This document shows, in pieces, positions 1 to 12,352 of a DNA stretch of 64,000 nucleotides. The notes under the pieces are model-generated. The model ran no database searches and was not told the DNA's origin. It saw only the letters and a list, made by a program, of their open reading frames with translations. A program made the position numbers and the translations under genes. This DNA is from Albula goreensis (lineage: Eukaryota; Chordata; Actinopteri; Albuliformes; Albulidae), in assembly GCA_022829145.1 (NCBI GenBank), contig CM040761.1:13884245-13948244 (forward strand), in the 5' to 3' direction. Position 1 is the stretch's first letter, and each line of letters begins with the position of its first letter.

Positions 1-2790
1 ATGCTTCATGGGTACAGAAGTGTGACCAGCCCAGAATATTCAATGCATGTTTCAATTCCAGTGGTTGCTTCAATGTAAAAGTTCATTATTTTTTTTTATA
101 TGGTGCACAGAAATATTTGGACAATATGTTCTGAAAGCAATAATAATGGTGAGGTTGAGGTTTGTAACACATTCAACAATTCCAGAGAATTGGCAACACC
201 TGAAAACAACTTCATTTTCATGGATTGGAAGACATCAGGAGACACATGACATGTGACTTGCAAAATTTGTGATTTAGATGGGCATGTACGAATGGGGCAA
301 TTACTTGGTTTACAGTCTGGTATAAATGGGTAGAACTAGAGAAAAAAGGATCAAAAGATCAGGCTTTTCAGTATTTATTAGACTCTAGATTGTAGGCTAA
401 AGCACCAGTTGATGAGTGGTCACTACTCATTCAATAGCTGGAGTCATTACACTTTCTTATGTTTCTTATTATTTCAAAAGCATTTATCACAGGAGCTCCA
501 GATTGCAATTTAATGAACCTTTTGAGAGCTTAGTGATTAACCGCAGTAGTTCATGCTGATAAAGTCACGTTCCCAGTTTGAAAAAAAATGTGATTTTAGG
601 TAAGGTCAATAAACTAAGCTGTGAGGTGAGAAAAATAATTAGTAACCAAAATAAAGTTACAATTCTGTTGTGCTAATTTGTGTTTTGTAGGCATCAGTTT
701 TACAGCTCTCACAATAGAGTTTTGTTACAACTGTTCCAAGTTGTTGTTAGGACAACATCACCCATTTTGAACTTGCATGTATGTTGTTCCTTGTTTCGTG
801 ATCCTGAATTTCAGCACATGATGTCAACAATGGTGTTTTTGAAATTTTGTAAAGCAATTTGGGAAACAAAAACAAAAATGCCACTTGTTGTTGTCCCACC
901 AGGGTTGAAAATTATCAAAATATGCTTTCTGTGACTTCATCCTTTAAGAGCGCTTCTACTTATGACATTTAAATTGAAAGCTTATCACCATTTAATTTGG
1001 CACCTGGGTACAAAATGAGGCATAAAAATTTGTTTCATTTGGGTTCAGTTTACCTTTGAAGTTTCTAAAATCGCTAAACTTTGTTAAGGACAAGATTAAC
1101 ACTGTTTTTTTCAGTCAAATTTAAGAGCAAAGTTGATTGCATCAAGGTGATAGTGTCTCTACTGACTTACTACCATGTGCACAGTTTTTTTTCTTCTGCT
1201 GTCTTGATCTACCACCTTTATTATATGGACTACACATTACTAGTAGAGTTTTACATGTTATAATGAATGCAATGAATTCATTTTTTCTCCCTCCATTTGT
1301 GGTTGAAGTGAGAATTTCATCAGAAAGTCACTCTCAGAGAAGGAAATGCCAGAGAGTAACGGTAATGGCGTTTGCTTAATCAGGAATGTTTGAAAACAAT
1401 TAGTGAACAGGAAAGCTTCTCCCTGCACACCTAATATACTTGCACTGTTAATTGAACATTTATAGCCTCTAATGGCTATCAGAATTGATAATCATTTACC
1501 TTCCTGTCAATAGATTTACTGCTCACATTTGTTTATAAATATAATTATGTTGTCTTTAATGAATGCAATAAACAACAGGGCACTGAATTGTACAGAAAAC
1601 CTATTTGAGGAGAGCAATATACATTCTTCACTTTGTTGAGGAGCAGAGGAGCAGAGCAAATCTAGTGACCAACCACATAATTTTTAAATACTCTAACACT
1701 GTGTGAAGAAAAATGAGCCTCAACTGAAATAGGATATGTTGCATTCATAAACATGCATGCTATTCCACTGAGGTACTCAAGAGCTGTACTTGTCTCATTA
1801 ATGTCCAACTCCCAGTCAGTATGGTCAGAGAATATCATATGGACCATAATTAGTGGTAGAGATGCATATAATATGTTGTAATTTCTCTGATATGGAGTTC
1901 ATTTATGGTATGGGAATGCCACAATACATATTGATTGTGACTCCTATTTTAGCAAGTTTATATGCAAAGGAAGTGTGGTCATGTGCATAGATGGTATTGT
2001 TTTCATTCAGCACAAAACACATAAGTTACCACCAGAAAAAAACACATCTAAGGTCAAGTTGCAGTTGTTTGTTTTGTTTTTAATTACACGATTGAGCTAG
2101 TAATGTAGGCATTACTTCCTTTATCAATAAAAAACACCACTAAGCAGCACAGCACTTTTGCAGGGGTTGTGATGAATGTGTACAATGGTATTGTGGAAAT
2201 GTATTAATTGAAGGGGGTATAACAGCATCACACTAGAGAGAGACACCATGTTTGGACCTTTGTGACTGTCTACACAATAATAAGAACATATTGTTTGCAA
2301 AGAATACTTGTTTTGTCATTTAATAAAAAACTGTGAATCTTTCATTGGTAAATGTTCGCTAGTTGAACTAGGGTACCATGCATGGGAATTCTGCATTGCT
2401 CCTGACAGAGATGCAACTGCCAGTGTGCAAATGCAAGTGTCTTTTAAAGGGAATTTGAGATGACACTCTGTGCTGCTTATTGCTTGTTTACACCCACAGC
2501 ATACCTAATGATTAAACAATGAAACCCAGCCTCTTTTACAACTGTCCTACAACTGTACTCCCAAACTCCTCTCTACAAACTAGTAAAAATTGATCTGGAC
2601 ACGTCCCAAATCTGTTGTGCTACACATTACGCACAGTCTTTCCGGTCTTTTTTACAGTCTGGCTTTTCATTAGTTGGCTCCTAGCAAAAGACAGATGTGG
2701 TTTTCCGTACCTTGAGGTCCCAGGAAGACAGGCAATCTTTCAGTGGAGTGCGGCTGCACGGGGTCACATGTGCTGTCTTTGTAATTACAG
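1..2790 (+). other. gabrg3: gabrg3 intron upstream of the first visible exon (partial)
   Basis: This is AT-rich non-coding sequence ending in a consensus acceptor (TAATTACAG at 2782-2790). I looked for the preceding 83-base gamma-subunit exon, which would end in a coding stretch like FPMDEHSCPL...FSS, and did not find it, so that exon should lie left of the window. The open frames here are short and resemble nothing I know. I see no clear mobile element. Confidence 0.7.
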
Positions 2791-2928
2791 ATGGATACCC
2801 ACGAGACGAGATGATTTACAAGTGGAGAAAGAACTCAGTGGAAGCTGCGGATCAAAAATCCTGGAGGCTTTATCAGTTTGATTTCATGGGTTTACGAAAC
2901 ACCACGGACGTAGTGAAGACGTCCGCAG
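2791..2928 (+). CDS. gabrg3: GABA-A receptor gamma-3, exon after the Cys-loop (138 bases)
   Basis: This exon encodes the C-terminal part of the extracellular GABA-binding domain of a pentameric, anion-conducting Cys-loop receptor subunit at the synaptic plasma membrane. After two bases that complete a Tyr or Phe codon, it reads GYPRDEMIYKWRKNSVEA, then ADQKSWRLYQFDFMGLRN, then TTDVVKTSAG. The WRKNSVEAADQKSWRLYQFDFMGLRNTT-type run separates gamma-3 from gamma-1 and gamma-2, which have WKKPSVEVADPKYW and WKRSSVEVGDTRSW there. The N-T-T sequon sits where gamma-2 is glycosylated. The acceptor is TTACAG and the donor is GCAG|GTAAGT. Length 138 equals the usual gamma exon size, and the last base (G) leaves phase 1 for the next exon. 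The start was fixed by acceptor and homology. Gamma-3 identity is strong. Confidence 0.96.
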
Positions 2929-5900
2929 GTAAGTTTCACCGCTGTAATCCAGAGTATTACAGTGCAACTGTACAGCTGGTAGCACTGCAATCCAAACTGA
3001 CGCACTGTGGAAATCTTTACCGCTCCTGTCTTGCTATTACATTTACTGCTGCTCTGTTGATCTGATGCTCAACTTCATGATATTATACCCAAAGAGGCCA
3101 TCTAAATGTCATTTTATTATTTTCAAAATGAGACTTGAGTATGAGGTAACCTTTAATGAAAGCTCAATGACTAGAAGTGATGACGCAGTTCAAAAGGCCA
3201 TTTCTGACACAGGTGCACATGCTTGTGAATAGCCTTCAAAAGACAGAACAGACATACATTATTATTTTTATCTGCCCATGAAATATGATTAAATATACTT
3301 CACAGGAGTGAAGCTTTCCCATTTTCACAAGAAAAAGAATATAGAAATATTAAAATAAGTTTGTAGAATTTTTGTAAAACATTATGATATAATGTTAAGA
3401 GGAGACTTTTGAATTGCAGGACTGCTTTGTTGCTGCTTGATAAAACAAAAAAAATCAGGAATTTTCTGCCAACTGCCACAAACATGTGTAAGCAACATTA
3501 ATCACAGAATTTATACATTTTCATTACAGCACCAAATTGTGGAAATTATTGATAGCGAAATAAAAAATGTGCCTGACATTTTTTGAAAACAGTCATCACT
3601 TCTAAAAGCATCAGTTATTTTACTCATCCGTATCACAAATCAAATATATTTTTATTTATTTCAGAATTTTAAGTCCTGATTATTCTGTTTATTGTTCTCT
3701 TTTCTGCTCGTTAAAGTCCATTCAAGTCATTCAAGTTTCACAGTTAAATAATTCTTCGGTACCTAAAAAGTGACTGTGACAAATTCATGTATGCATATTA
3801 ATGAACCACAGTCCTGATTGGCTGGTAGTGCTGGCAATTGCCTTCAGCCCTTCAAAATGTAAACTGCATTCCAAAACCAAGTACTCAGGAGGGAACAGCC
3901 ATTTGGCCGTGTTCACACAGCATTTTGTTATCCATCAGAATAATGCATTGTTGGATTTCTCTGCCTTTCTAACTTCTAGGAATGGGTTTAGCAATGATGG
4001 GCACTGTTGATGAGGGTGAAGAAAACTAAACAGCACTGCTAATTAGCTATATTTTCAGCTCAAACACATGGAAGATCTATAAAATAATTCTGTAAATGAA
4101 TTGTTCTAAATGTATGTAATCTAATGTATTTTGCATTTTTTATTTTTTTGCATTTGGAACTGTATTAGGACCTTCAAAAATCAAATAATGGGTACAGAAA
4201 ATATAAAAGTGAAATATACTAGTTACCACCAGGCCAATAATGGAAGATGTAGAAATCTCCAGAACAGTGGCTATGTGAGTGATCTGTCCTCCACACACAG
4301 TGAGGAGGATGGCATTAAATAACCCAAGAGCCATAGCTGCAGAGTTTGGTTGTATCTTGGGTTCACCAAATCAACAATTGGATGCCAAATCTAAGCCAAC
4401 AGTCTGTATGGAAATGTTGCCAGAAAAAAACACTTATTGAGTGCAACAAACCAACTGAAGCACCTGAAGTCTGCCAAACTCTATTGGCACCGGTTTGATC
4501 CAGGTTTTGTGGGCGTTTTGGACAAAAACCTGTCTTCCAATGCCAAGACTTGGCTTCAGGAGGACCTTCCAGTACTATACTATCCACAAACACATTAAAA
4601 GAAATGACTGACTGAAAACAAAATCAAAGACAATCTCAGTTTCCAGACTTGATCTTGGTTGAATAATTGTGGTCTGAATTGAAGGGCTCAGTCCATAAAG
4701 CGTTTCAAAAGTATATAGCACAAGATATCCCCAAAATGTGTAGTAAGCATGGTAAATTAGAATTTCACTAACCTATAGTAGTATCCTATATCCCATAGTA
4801 CAGTGCAGGCAAGTCAACTTCAGATCCTACATGATGGTGTCATAAATGAATGTGTATAATTATTATATTATTTCATGTGTATTAACCCAGTAGTCCTGTT
4901 CACAAAGTGATTGTATGCTTGGCTAACATTCTCCGTAAGCTGTCGTTATAGTTTAAAAGAGGGACCAAAAATTCTCAGTGGCTCCTTATAACCATTCTTT
5001 GTGGCTCCTTGTAACAACTCCTTGTTTGAGATTGTGAATACTGGAAATCCCAGGTCATCTGCCACTTGCTGATGCATGAGCTTGGGAGATTCTGAGTGCA
5101 GTATTGCGGCATTGTGGTCTTTGTTTCTCTTGTGTACCCCAACTATAGAAAAACTACACAAAATATTGCAACACATTTTGTTTTACTAGACCAAAGCTGA
5201 GCTGTTCCTATCTTTTCCACTGGTGTGTTTCACCCCCCAGAGAGTAAACATTAACATCCAGGATTGTCACTATTGTGTTTATTTTAAAAATAGTGCTCAA
5301 TCATACAACACAGCCACTGGGTTGTATAACAGAACTGGTTGTTGCCTCAGTTAATTTCTGAGACATTTTTTCTGAAAGTCATGCTGTGTCTGCACATACT
5401 CAGCATGCAGAAAGGATGTGAGTACCAATACAATATGGAACAAATATGGTTTGGAGCTGATTTCTGTGCATTACTAAATTGATGAATTAAATATGAATAC
5501 CTGTGGAAAATGGCAAATGGTTTCCAAATTTTTCAATGGCAAATTTTGGATGATGTTACCATCTGTAACAATCTAATTAGAAATTGTTAAAAAGGGGAAA
5601 AAATATGAGTAAAACTTCTCCATGTTGTGCAGACAATGAGGTGGTTTCTGTTGCAGAATGAAAATTTCAATATTTGTTTTGTTCCTTAGGGCTTCCATCT
5701 CCTGAGGAATCCATTTTATTCATATTTTTACTCTGCCATGTCTGAGATTCAGATGTGCTTTAAATGGTCAAACTGTCAAACCATCCACCACTCTCCCCCA
5801 TTCATTCCCTCCCTGCCAGCGCCTGAATGTTTGCATTCAGGGGGTTTGGTCGAAGCGTGCTCTCTGTAATTTCTGCAGCTACAGGAGAAAAATAATTACA

Positions 5901-5940
5901 TGACTCTTTCTTGTGCAGTATATTTATTTTATCCTGATTC

Positions 5941-6170
5941 ACATCAAACAAGTTATCATACCCCTAGCTGTTAGCACAGAGTGACAGCAGGAGCTGCCAG
6001 CTGGTGGCTGAAGGACTGGATCTCCTTCTGCCAAATTAATTGCTTTGCAAGTTTGTTAACTGCTACAGAGCACAAAATAGATTCATTTAGATGTGCGGCA
6101 GCATGCACTCCTCGCTTTATATGGATGTCATTAGCAAAGGAAGCCTAGTATTAAAAAGATGAGTTGTAGT
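5941..6170. promoter_or_regulatory. candidate conserved non-coding block in a gabrg3 intron
   Basis: This segment has balanced base composition and AATTAATTGC, TTTGCAAG and ATTTAGATG-type motifs, unlike the AT-poor-complexity intron around it. It has no coding frame. The call is an impression from texture only. It could equally be unremarkable intron. Confidence 0.2.
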
Positions 6171-7130
6171 GTATGGCAGTGGCACTCGTGAAAATAAAAG
6201 ATTGGTATTTATATTTCTGTTTTCTTAGGATTCTGACAATGGCCCCATCTGAAGATGATTTATTACATTCAGTCAGATTCAACAAGTAAACAGTACGCAT
6301 TTGTGAACGGAGTGGAAGTAGCCAACCTTTTTCATTCCAAACATCTGCTGTATGCTTAATGAAAAACCACCTGCTACAATTTATCGGCTACAAAATAAAA
6401 CAAATATATAAAATCACAGCCAATCACAAAAAAAGAAAATGACCAGAGTATTTTGCCATTCTGCAAAATGCTGCAAAGACTACTTGACCATACTTTTATA
6501 AAAATGTTAATAACTTAAAGCCCTTGGATCATATGTTATGAATAAGGTCTAATCAAAGACCCCTGTGAATATACAGCCGGATTAGTTTTTTTTTCATATT
6601 TTTTCTTAAAATCAATACATAATTTCTGAAAGCTTTCCCGCCTTGTATGAGGCTATCACATTTATGTCTTGATTCTCTTCTTCAAGTTATCAGTTATTAC
6701 CCTATTATACAACTATCTGAGTGAGATTACTTTGGCATAGGGGAATCACAACCAGATATGGCTGTTGCAAAACAGTTTTCATCCTTGAATACCAATCCCA
6801 AAAGTATTCGCTTTAATGGATGTATCATATCTCCATAGCAATCTTATTGATTCCTTATCTGTATAGCTTTGGGAATCCCTGTCAGCTCCTTCCTCTCTGA
6901 ACTGTGTGTGCTCTTCCTCATGAGTGTTGTATGTTGGTCTCCTGAGCATTTCTGCAGATATGCCTGTATATTACTGATTATGAGCTATTGGTTTTTATAG
7001 TCCATAATGTTTGCCCATTCCATGTACATTATCACTTACAGAACGGACAGAGGTAGTTTAGTCCTGTGTTTTTGTGAAACTAATTAGAGTCCATTCTGAT
7101 TGTAAATAAGTTTCCCTAATACTGTATGTT

Positions 7131-7376
7131 GATATGATATGATATGATATGACAATATATTTATAATATATTTCATTTTAAGTCAAAGCAAATGATAGAT
7201 ATTGATTAGGTCAGGCTGTAGTTCTTTTTCTTCATTTAATTTTTGTGAAAAAGTTTCTTTTTGTTCATCTGATGTTTTTTAAGTCAAAGCAAATGACAGA
7301 TATTGATTAGTCTCTGTTGCCTTTTTGTTCATCTGATGTTTTTTGAAGAAGTCAGACAACTGAAGTCTCTGTTGCC
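7131..7376. repeat. (GATAT)n microsatellite plus nested local duplications
   Basis: TGATATGATATGATATGATA occupies roughly 7131-7152. Downstream, a 30-base segment (AGTCAAAGCAAATGA..GATATTGATTAG) is present at 7180-7209 and again at 7281-7310. A 28-base segment containing TTTTTGTTCATCTGATG occurs near 7254-7282 and again near 7320-7348. TCTCTGTTGCC occurs near 7311 and again near 7366. Spacings of about 100, 66 and 55 bases suggest successive slippage duplications inside the intron. Confidence 0.75.
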
Positions 7377-7988
7377 ATTTATCATTTAGTGAAAGCCATG
7401 CAGTCTGAAGTCTCCTTTCAGTACATTATGGAGTGGAGGAGAAAGCTTGTATGCTTCCTCCTGATGTTCAGCCAGTGGACTGCTGTGTGCTAACCAGATT
7501 AGTCTGTTTGATTTTGAGAAGGGTTCATGATGAAACAGAAGGATCTGCAAATAGATCGTCTATGCCTACACCTATTAAGAGTATATGATCAAACATGCTG
7601 TACGGATTTCGGATTGGTCTATACCATAGCTGTAAAGGAAAAAATGATTTGTGTGTCAAGTATTGTTGAGATGAAGTACAGTTATAATTCTATGGGGAAA
7701 AAAATTGAAGCTCCAGATATGACTTGGCTTCTAAATCCATTAAACAAAGCAGAAATATGTAATATTGTGATGCATTGTTCTTTTTCCAGAATCTTATCCA
7801 TAAACTGTGTGCTGATCTCTAAAAAGAAATCTCAAAAATATGGTTTAGTCATGCTAAAAGAGGATTATCAAGGGGTGAAACACAAAAAACTGACCCCTGC
7901 ACTGAATGTACTACTCAATGAAAATAAGTAATGTAAATAATTACAAAATATGATGACATCCTTTGTCTGCTTTACTCATTCTCTGCAG

Positions 7989-8141
7989 GCGACTATGTGG
8001 TGATGACGGTTTACTTTGATCTGAGCAGAAGAATGGGCTATTTCACCATTCAGACCTACATCCCCTGCATTCTCACAGTCGTCCTGTCCTGGGTGTCCTT
8101 CTGGATCAAAAAGGATGCCACTCCAGCAAGAACAGCATTAG
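7989..8141 (+). CDS. gabrg3: GABA-A receptor gamma-3, pre-M1/M1 exon (153 bases)
   Basis: The exon is phase 1 to phase 1 and reads [19 protein letters not shown], then [19 protein letters not shown], then [14 protein letters not shown]. It contains the last beta strand of the ligand-binding domain, the conserved RRMGYF junction, the whole M1 helix with its invariant Pro, and the M1-M2 turn with the P-A-R triplet typical of anion-selective Cys-loop channels. [12 protein letters not shown] is gamma-3-like; gamma-1 and gamma-2 have NKDAVPARTSLG. The acceptor is CTCTGCAG and the donor GTATGT at 8142. The 153-base length equals the family's usual exon. Reading through the donor gives a nonsensical tail, so the splice at 8141/8142 is preferred. 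Confidence 0.97.
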
Positions 8142-8944
8142 GTATGTTCATTTGTATGCCACTGCTTATTATGTTAAAAATCCCACCCCAAAAAAAAATG
8201 AAACTTGAATATAAACAGACTTGGCATTGTATCTTAACTCTGTGTAAAAGCACACAAGCATGTCTGTATAGAGACCTTGAACAGAACTCCTGCAAATTCT
8301 GTCATGCACAGCTTGTAATGTGCGTGACCTTATCCCATACTTTAAGCGTCGGTTCAGCCCCTTGGCCTGTCTTTCAAGCAGGACGTGAAGCTAAAAGGTC
8401 ATTCTGGATTATTTGACAGACATTTATCTTCATTAAAAATGGATGGGAAAAGCCTCATTGAAAGCCAGCCATCACATCGGGGTTGTAGGTTATTTCCTTG
8501 ATTGCTACTCCAGTGCCTCCTCCAAGCAAATTGTTTAATGTAGCATTTAATTTCCACTCATTGTTTGTGTATTATTGATTTATTTGTAAATATTTTTTTT
8601 TACTTCCATCAATAATCAGATTTGGCCTTTGACTTTTTTCCTTCCAGTCCGCAGGGCTTTGGGGAAACAGTATCTGCTCCATGTTTGTGTCCATAATTCC
8701 CATCTGTGCGACTCTGTGAATATTTTAGTTTTGACTGCACACATGCTTTGTTTTGACTGCACCGGTACCTTGGTTAGTCACTGACAGAGTCTGAGGAAAA
8801 CATCTGTAAACCAAGCCTTAAAGTTTGTCTGGTGGTCATGGGTTACCCATTTCCTTTCTGCCTGTGCCCCTGAGCGTGATCTTAAAATGAAAACCATCAC
8901 CAGAAAGTGCTTGGCTGAAACCAAAATGCTTATACATGTCCTGT

Positions 8945-8968
8945 TTTTGTTTGTTTGTTTGTTTGTTT
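8945..8968. repeat. (TTTG)n microsatellite
   Basis: There are about six TTTG units within the gabrg3 intron. It is short and unremarkable. Confidence 0.9.
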
Positions 8969-9439
8969 ATGTCTATCATTATGAATTTTAGTCTTTTATC
9001 ACTTCTTCCTATTTTTTGTGGCTTGTAGACGATGACTAGGGGGCCTTTCACATTTTCATTTACTTTTCTGATTTATTTCTGCATTTCTTTTCTTAATTGC
9101 ATGCTTTCCATTTGTTTATGTGCAGTCCTGTGGAACATTTTTGCAAAGGTAATTTCTTTCTGTTTATTTTATGCCATTTTGTTTGATTCAGTTTCATTGG
9201 TCTGTGTGACTGGTTTGAAAAGAGTGCACATGTGTATATACCATGACCATATTGAATTCACTTTTCTGACTGGCTAGAGGGTGTACATTATTTCTGCATA
9301 TACCTATGAAATGGTTCAGCCAACAGGCTTCATCACCGCATGAAATTAATACTACTGCTTTGATATCTTACATCAGAACCATAGGTTAGTCTCAAGTTCT
9401 TGCTTGGCACTGACAGTCACAATGACAATAGGTTATACC

Positions 9440-9943
9440 CAGTGATCGATTTGTACAAAAAATTCAAGGGGGATGGTCAGCCTCGGAATGGAAGGATGGT
9501 GGTACATGCCTTCATATTTTTTATATTCATGCATAATCATATGTAACTAATATTTATTAATACAAAAACTTTCCAGTCCCACTGAACCAGTCACTTAGCC
9601 ATTTTAACCTGTAGCATCTGCAATCCTCATCCAAAGCTAAACCCACGGTGAAGTTGCATTAGCCAATGAGAACCATGCATTTGCAAACTCCAAGCAAATA
9701 AGCAATAAGCAATCAAAAGTCACAAAGGCATGGAGGGTACAAAACAACACAAACTGGAGTTTAACATAAGATTTGCATTTAAATATTGCTGATAGGTTTC
9801 GCATTTTCACGATTAGGTGATAAATATCATGGCTAATTTCATTAAAGCACAGGGGATGGGAAGGGAGAAGACGATTTTAAATGGGGATGGTTGTGGTCAA
9901 GATTTGTGATGCCATCCCCCCGCATCCCTCAACTCGAGCCCTG
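9440..9943. mobile_element. non-autonomous hAT-like DNA transposon (MITE)
   Basis: The left end reads CAGTGATCGATTTGTAC. The reverse complement of the right end reads CAGGGCTCGAGTTGAGG, an imperfect terminal inverted repeat starting CAGnGnTCGA as in hAT elements. Both ends carry a G-rich subterminal segment containing GGGGGATGG (9467-9476; complement at about 9912-9920). The flanks are GTTATACC (9432-9439) and GTTAACC (9944-9950), which fit one 8-base target duplication that has since lost a base. The 504-base interior has no transposase frame, so it is a deletion derivative. The hAT assignment rests on termini and duplication length. It is old judging from TIR divergence. Confidence 0.6.
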
Positions 9944-11656
9944 GTTAACCAGTTTATAAATAAAAGCAGCTCATGAAGTTAAATATTGGGATAAAACATT
10001 TGTATACTGCAAAAATTTCAGTTGAAATTACTTAAATCTAGCTAACCATTTTAGTATAATCTTTTCCGATCTCAGAGATCCTGAATCACGGACAACAAAA
10101 ATTCCAGCCCTGTTGAAGTGGAGCTGTTTGCTAGCTACAATCACAGTATAGCTAGCAAGCTAGTTATACCATCTGAAAAATGTTCATAGTATGGAAAAGG
10201 CAAGGCTATAAACACGATTATTCTGTGAATTACATGTAATTCAGTGTTTATTTTTTAATTATATGAGACAGCAAAACATTTTGAGCTAGCTTTTACTACT
10301 CATTAAAAAGACTGCCTGTAATTTAAAAACAGTAATTTAGCTTCTCTTTTTCAGGACGAGTGAGAAAGCTTCAAGAGAAATTTAATTTGTAAAGCTCGCA
10401 GGATGATTGTAATTGGGAATGGCTTGGTATTGCCTCTTGGTACATTGTTTCTTTTTTCAATATACTATCTCTGTCCTGAATGAAAGCACTTAATCTGCAT
10501 TTTACACTATATGAAGCTGACAGATGCAAAAATGACCCCATTAATCAGCCTGAAAATAGCTGTCTTTCATGATAGTTCATGCAATGAAATTTCATGAGAC
10601 CCTGATTGTTAAGACAATGGGATCTGAATTAAAAAGAAACAAGGAAAACAGAGAATATGAAAAAACCTTTTGTGGCATACACTGCACCGTACATGCACAT
10701 TAGCAACACACGACATCCTCCCACACGCTGCAGTCTCTAATAGGTTCTCCATAATATAAACTGAGGGGAACTGTAGTGCCGTTTTCAAGGTAAGAAAGAT
10801 GATCCATGACAGTCAATACCTTTCAGATTCATCCCTGGATTCAGTCGTGTAGTGAACCTGTTTTTCAGTTAAAGAGAAAGGACATGGACAGAGCAAAAGG
10901 GACGGAAAGAAAGAAGGATGAATTCAATTAATTTGTTGGACAAAAGGAGTCATTGTGCCTTCAGTGTAAAGAGAGAAGAAAAAGAAAGTAGATAGTTTCT
11001 TTTAAGGTAGCAATGTTATTCATTATTTAAGTTGGTTAAATTTAAATTGACTGCTGAAAAACAACCAAATAGGACCAGAACTCAATACTATAAAAATATT
11101 TATGAACTAGAAGGGATTTGGGTCTTGTACCTTCTGACCGATCCTTCATTGAACACAGTTAGTACACGTCTGTAGCTGTTTATGGTGGGATATTGAACCA
11201 TTCTTCAAGAAATAATGCCTTCAAATCTCTTTTGTGATTTCTGTGACTGCCATACCTACGGCAATTTTACAATTGGTGTTTTTTTTCACATTCAGAAGAC
11301 AAAAGGTGTATTTTAGGCATTCGATAGGATCATTTCCCTCATTGTAACTGAGACAATGTATTTGTGATCTTATTTTGAGCAACATTCACCTGTGCAGCAA
11401 GACTTAGCACACCTGTGTTGCTTGCACAGATTACACAGTCATACTGTTTTTGGACAGTGGCACGGTACAGTATCTGTAGAAGGCAGGAAAGCAGGTGAGG
11501 TAATCAAGATGCCAACAAGTCTGAAGGAAGAGAATTGAGTGTGAAATACCCGCCTGAAATAGATGTGGGCCCACTTGTTTCCATAGAAACCATTGGAACA
11601 GTCTTCTGTTCATCCCTCTCTTTAGAGGCATCTCTGTGATCTGAGATTTAGAGAGT

Positions 11657-11682
11657 GGTGTGTGTGTGTCTGTGCATGTGTA

Positions 11683-11729
<47 letters not shown>
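11657..11729. repeat. (GT)n microsatellite, interrupted
   Basis: A GT-rich tract begins with interruptions (TCTGTGCATGTGTATGC) and ends in a pure GT run, on the sense strand of the gabrg3 intron about 420 bases before the M2 exon. Confidence 0.95.
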
Positions 11730-11731
<2 letters not shown>

Positions 11732-12152
11732 CCAGGCAATTTAGTTTTGCTCTTTTTTCATGTGTATCAAACATTTAGTACTGAAATTCCCAATGGAAGC
11801 TGAAATAACAAGAATTCATTCAACCATGAGCACTGGAGATTGCTGGTGAAAAGGTATGCATGATTTTGTTGAGGCTGGTGGAAATCATTAAATAGTATAT
11901 GTAAGTGACATGCCCTTTTTAAAATACATATGCTGCAGAATCACTGACAGAATACACAGTCACTCCTCCACCACTTACTCGTCCAGGGTGACTCCAGCCT
12001 TCAGTATGTGGATCAAAAGGACAGAGATGAATACCCATGAGGGCTCAAACATATAAAACACTAAAAGCAAAAGGTGAAAGTGGTCACAGGAGGCTTCCTC
12101 TCAAGGCAATGTCTGGGTGTGAACAAGAGTATTCATGCCTTTTGATTTGCAG

Positions 12153-12352
12153 GGATAACGACAGTGTTAACCATGACAACACTCAGCACTGTGGCTAGAA
12201 CTTCTCTGCCCAGGGTCTCCTACGTCACCGCCATGGACCTCTTCGTCACCGTGTGCTTCTTGTTCGTCTTTGCGGCCCTGATGGAGTATGCCACCCTCAA
12301 CTACTACTCCTACAGCGTACGAAAACCAACCTGCACTAAGACCAAACGATCG
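12153..12352 (+). CDS. gabrg3: GABA-A receptor gamma-3, M2-M3 exon (200 bases)
   Basis: Two bases complete a Gly codon, then the frame reads [51 protein letters not shown] and [15 protein letters not shown]. This gives M2 (pore-lining [12 protein letters not shown], 9' Leu present), the M2-M3 linker, M3, and the first basic residues of the cytoplasmic loop. LPRVSYV and EYATLNYY are gamma-3-type. The linker has Thr in ARTSLPRV where the gamma subunits I know have Lys (ARKSLPR or ARKSLPK). The acceptor is TTTGCAG. The donor chosen is TCG|GTGAGG at 12353 because it leaves phase 0, matching the next exon. Reading through adds [11 protein letters not shown] and a stop. Confidence 0.95.

Larger units (their letters stand above)
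2929..7988 (+). other. gabrg3: gabrg3 intron between the 138- and 153-base exons
   Basis: This is a 5.06 kb AT-rich intron with a GTAAGT donor and a CTCTGCAG acceptor. It has no exon-like sequence. Notable contents are a (GATAT)n microsatellite near 7131-7152, nested short tandem duplications at 7180-7376, and a less AT-rich block at about 5940-6170 that could be a conserved non-coding element. The 134-residue open frame at 7527-7931 is low-complexity in codon use and resembles no family I know. Confidence 0.75.
8142..12152 (+). other. gabrg3: gabrg3 intron between M1 and M2 exons
   Basis: This 4.0 kb intron has a GTATGT donor and a TTTGATTTGCAG acceptor. It carries a (TTTG)n run at about 8945-8968, the hAT-like element at 9440-9943, and a (GT)n tract at 11657-11729. 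I see no additional exon in the rest. Confidence 0.75.

Noticed and set aside
1-2790. Search for the preceding 83-base gamma exon (FPMDEHSCPL region)
   Set aside because: No matching translation was found on the + strand; the exon must be left of the window.
7527-7931. 134-codon + strand frame just upstream of the M1 exon
   Set aside because: It is AT-rich with no family resemblance, lies inside an intron, and is not in continuity with the exon at 7989.
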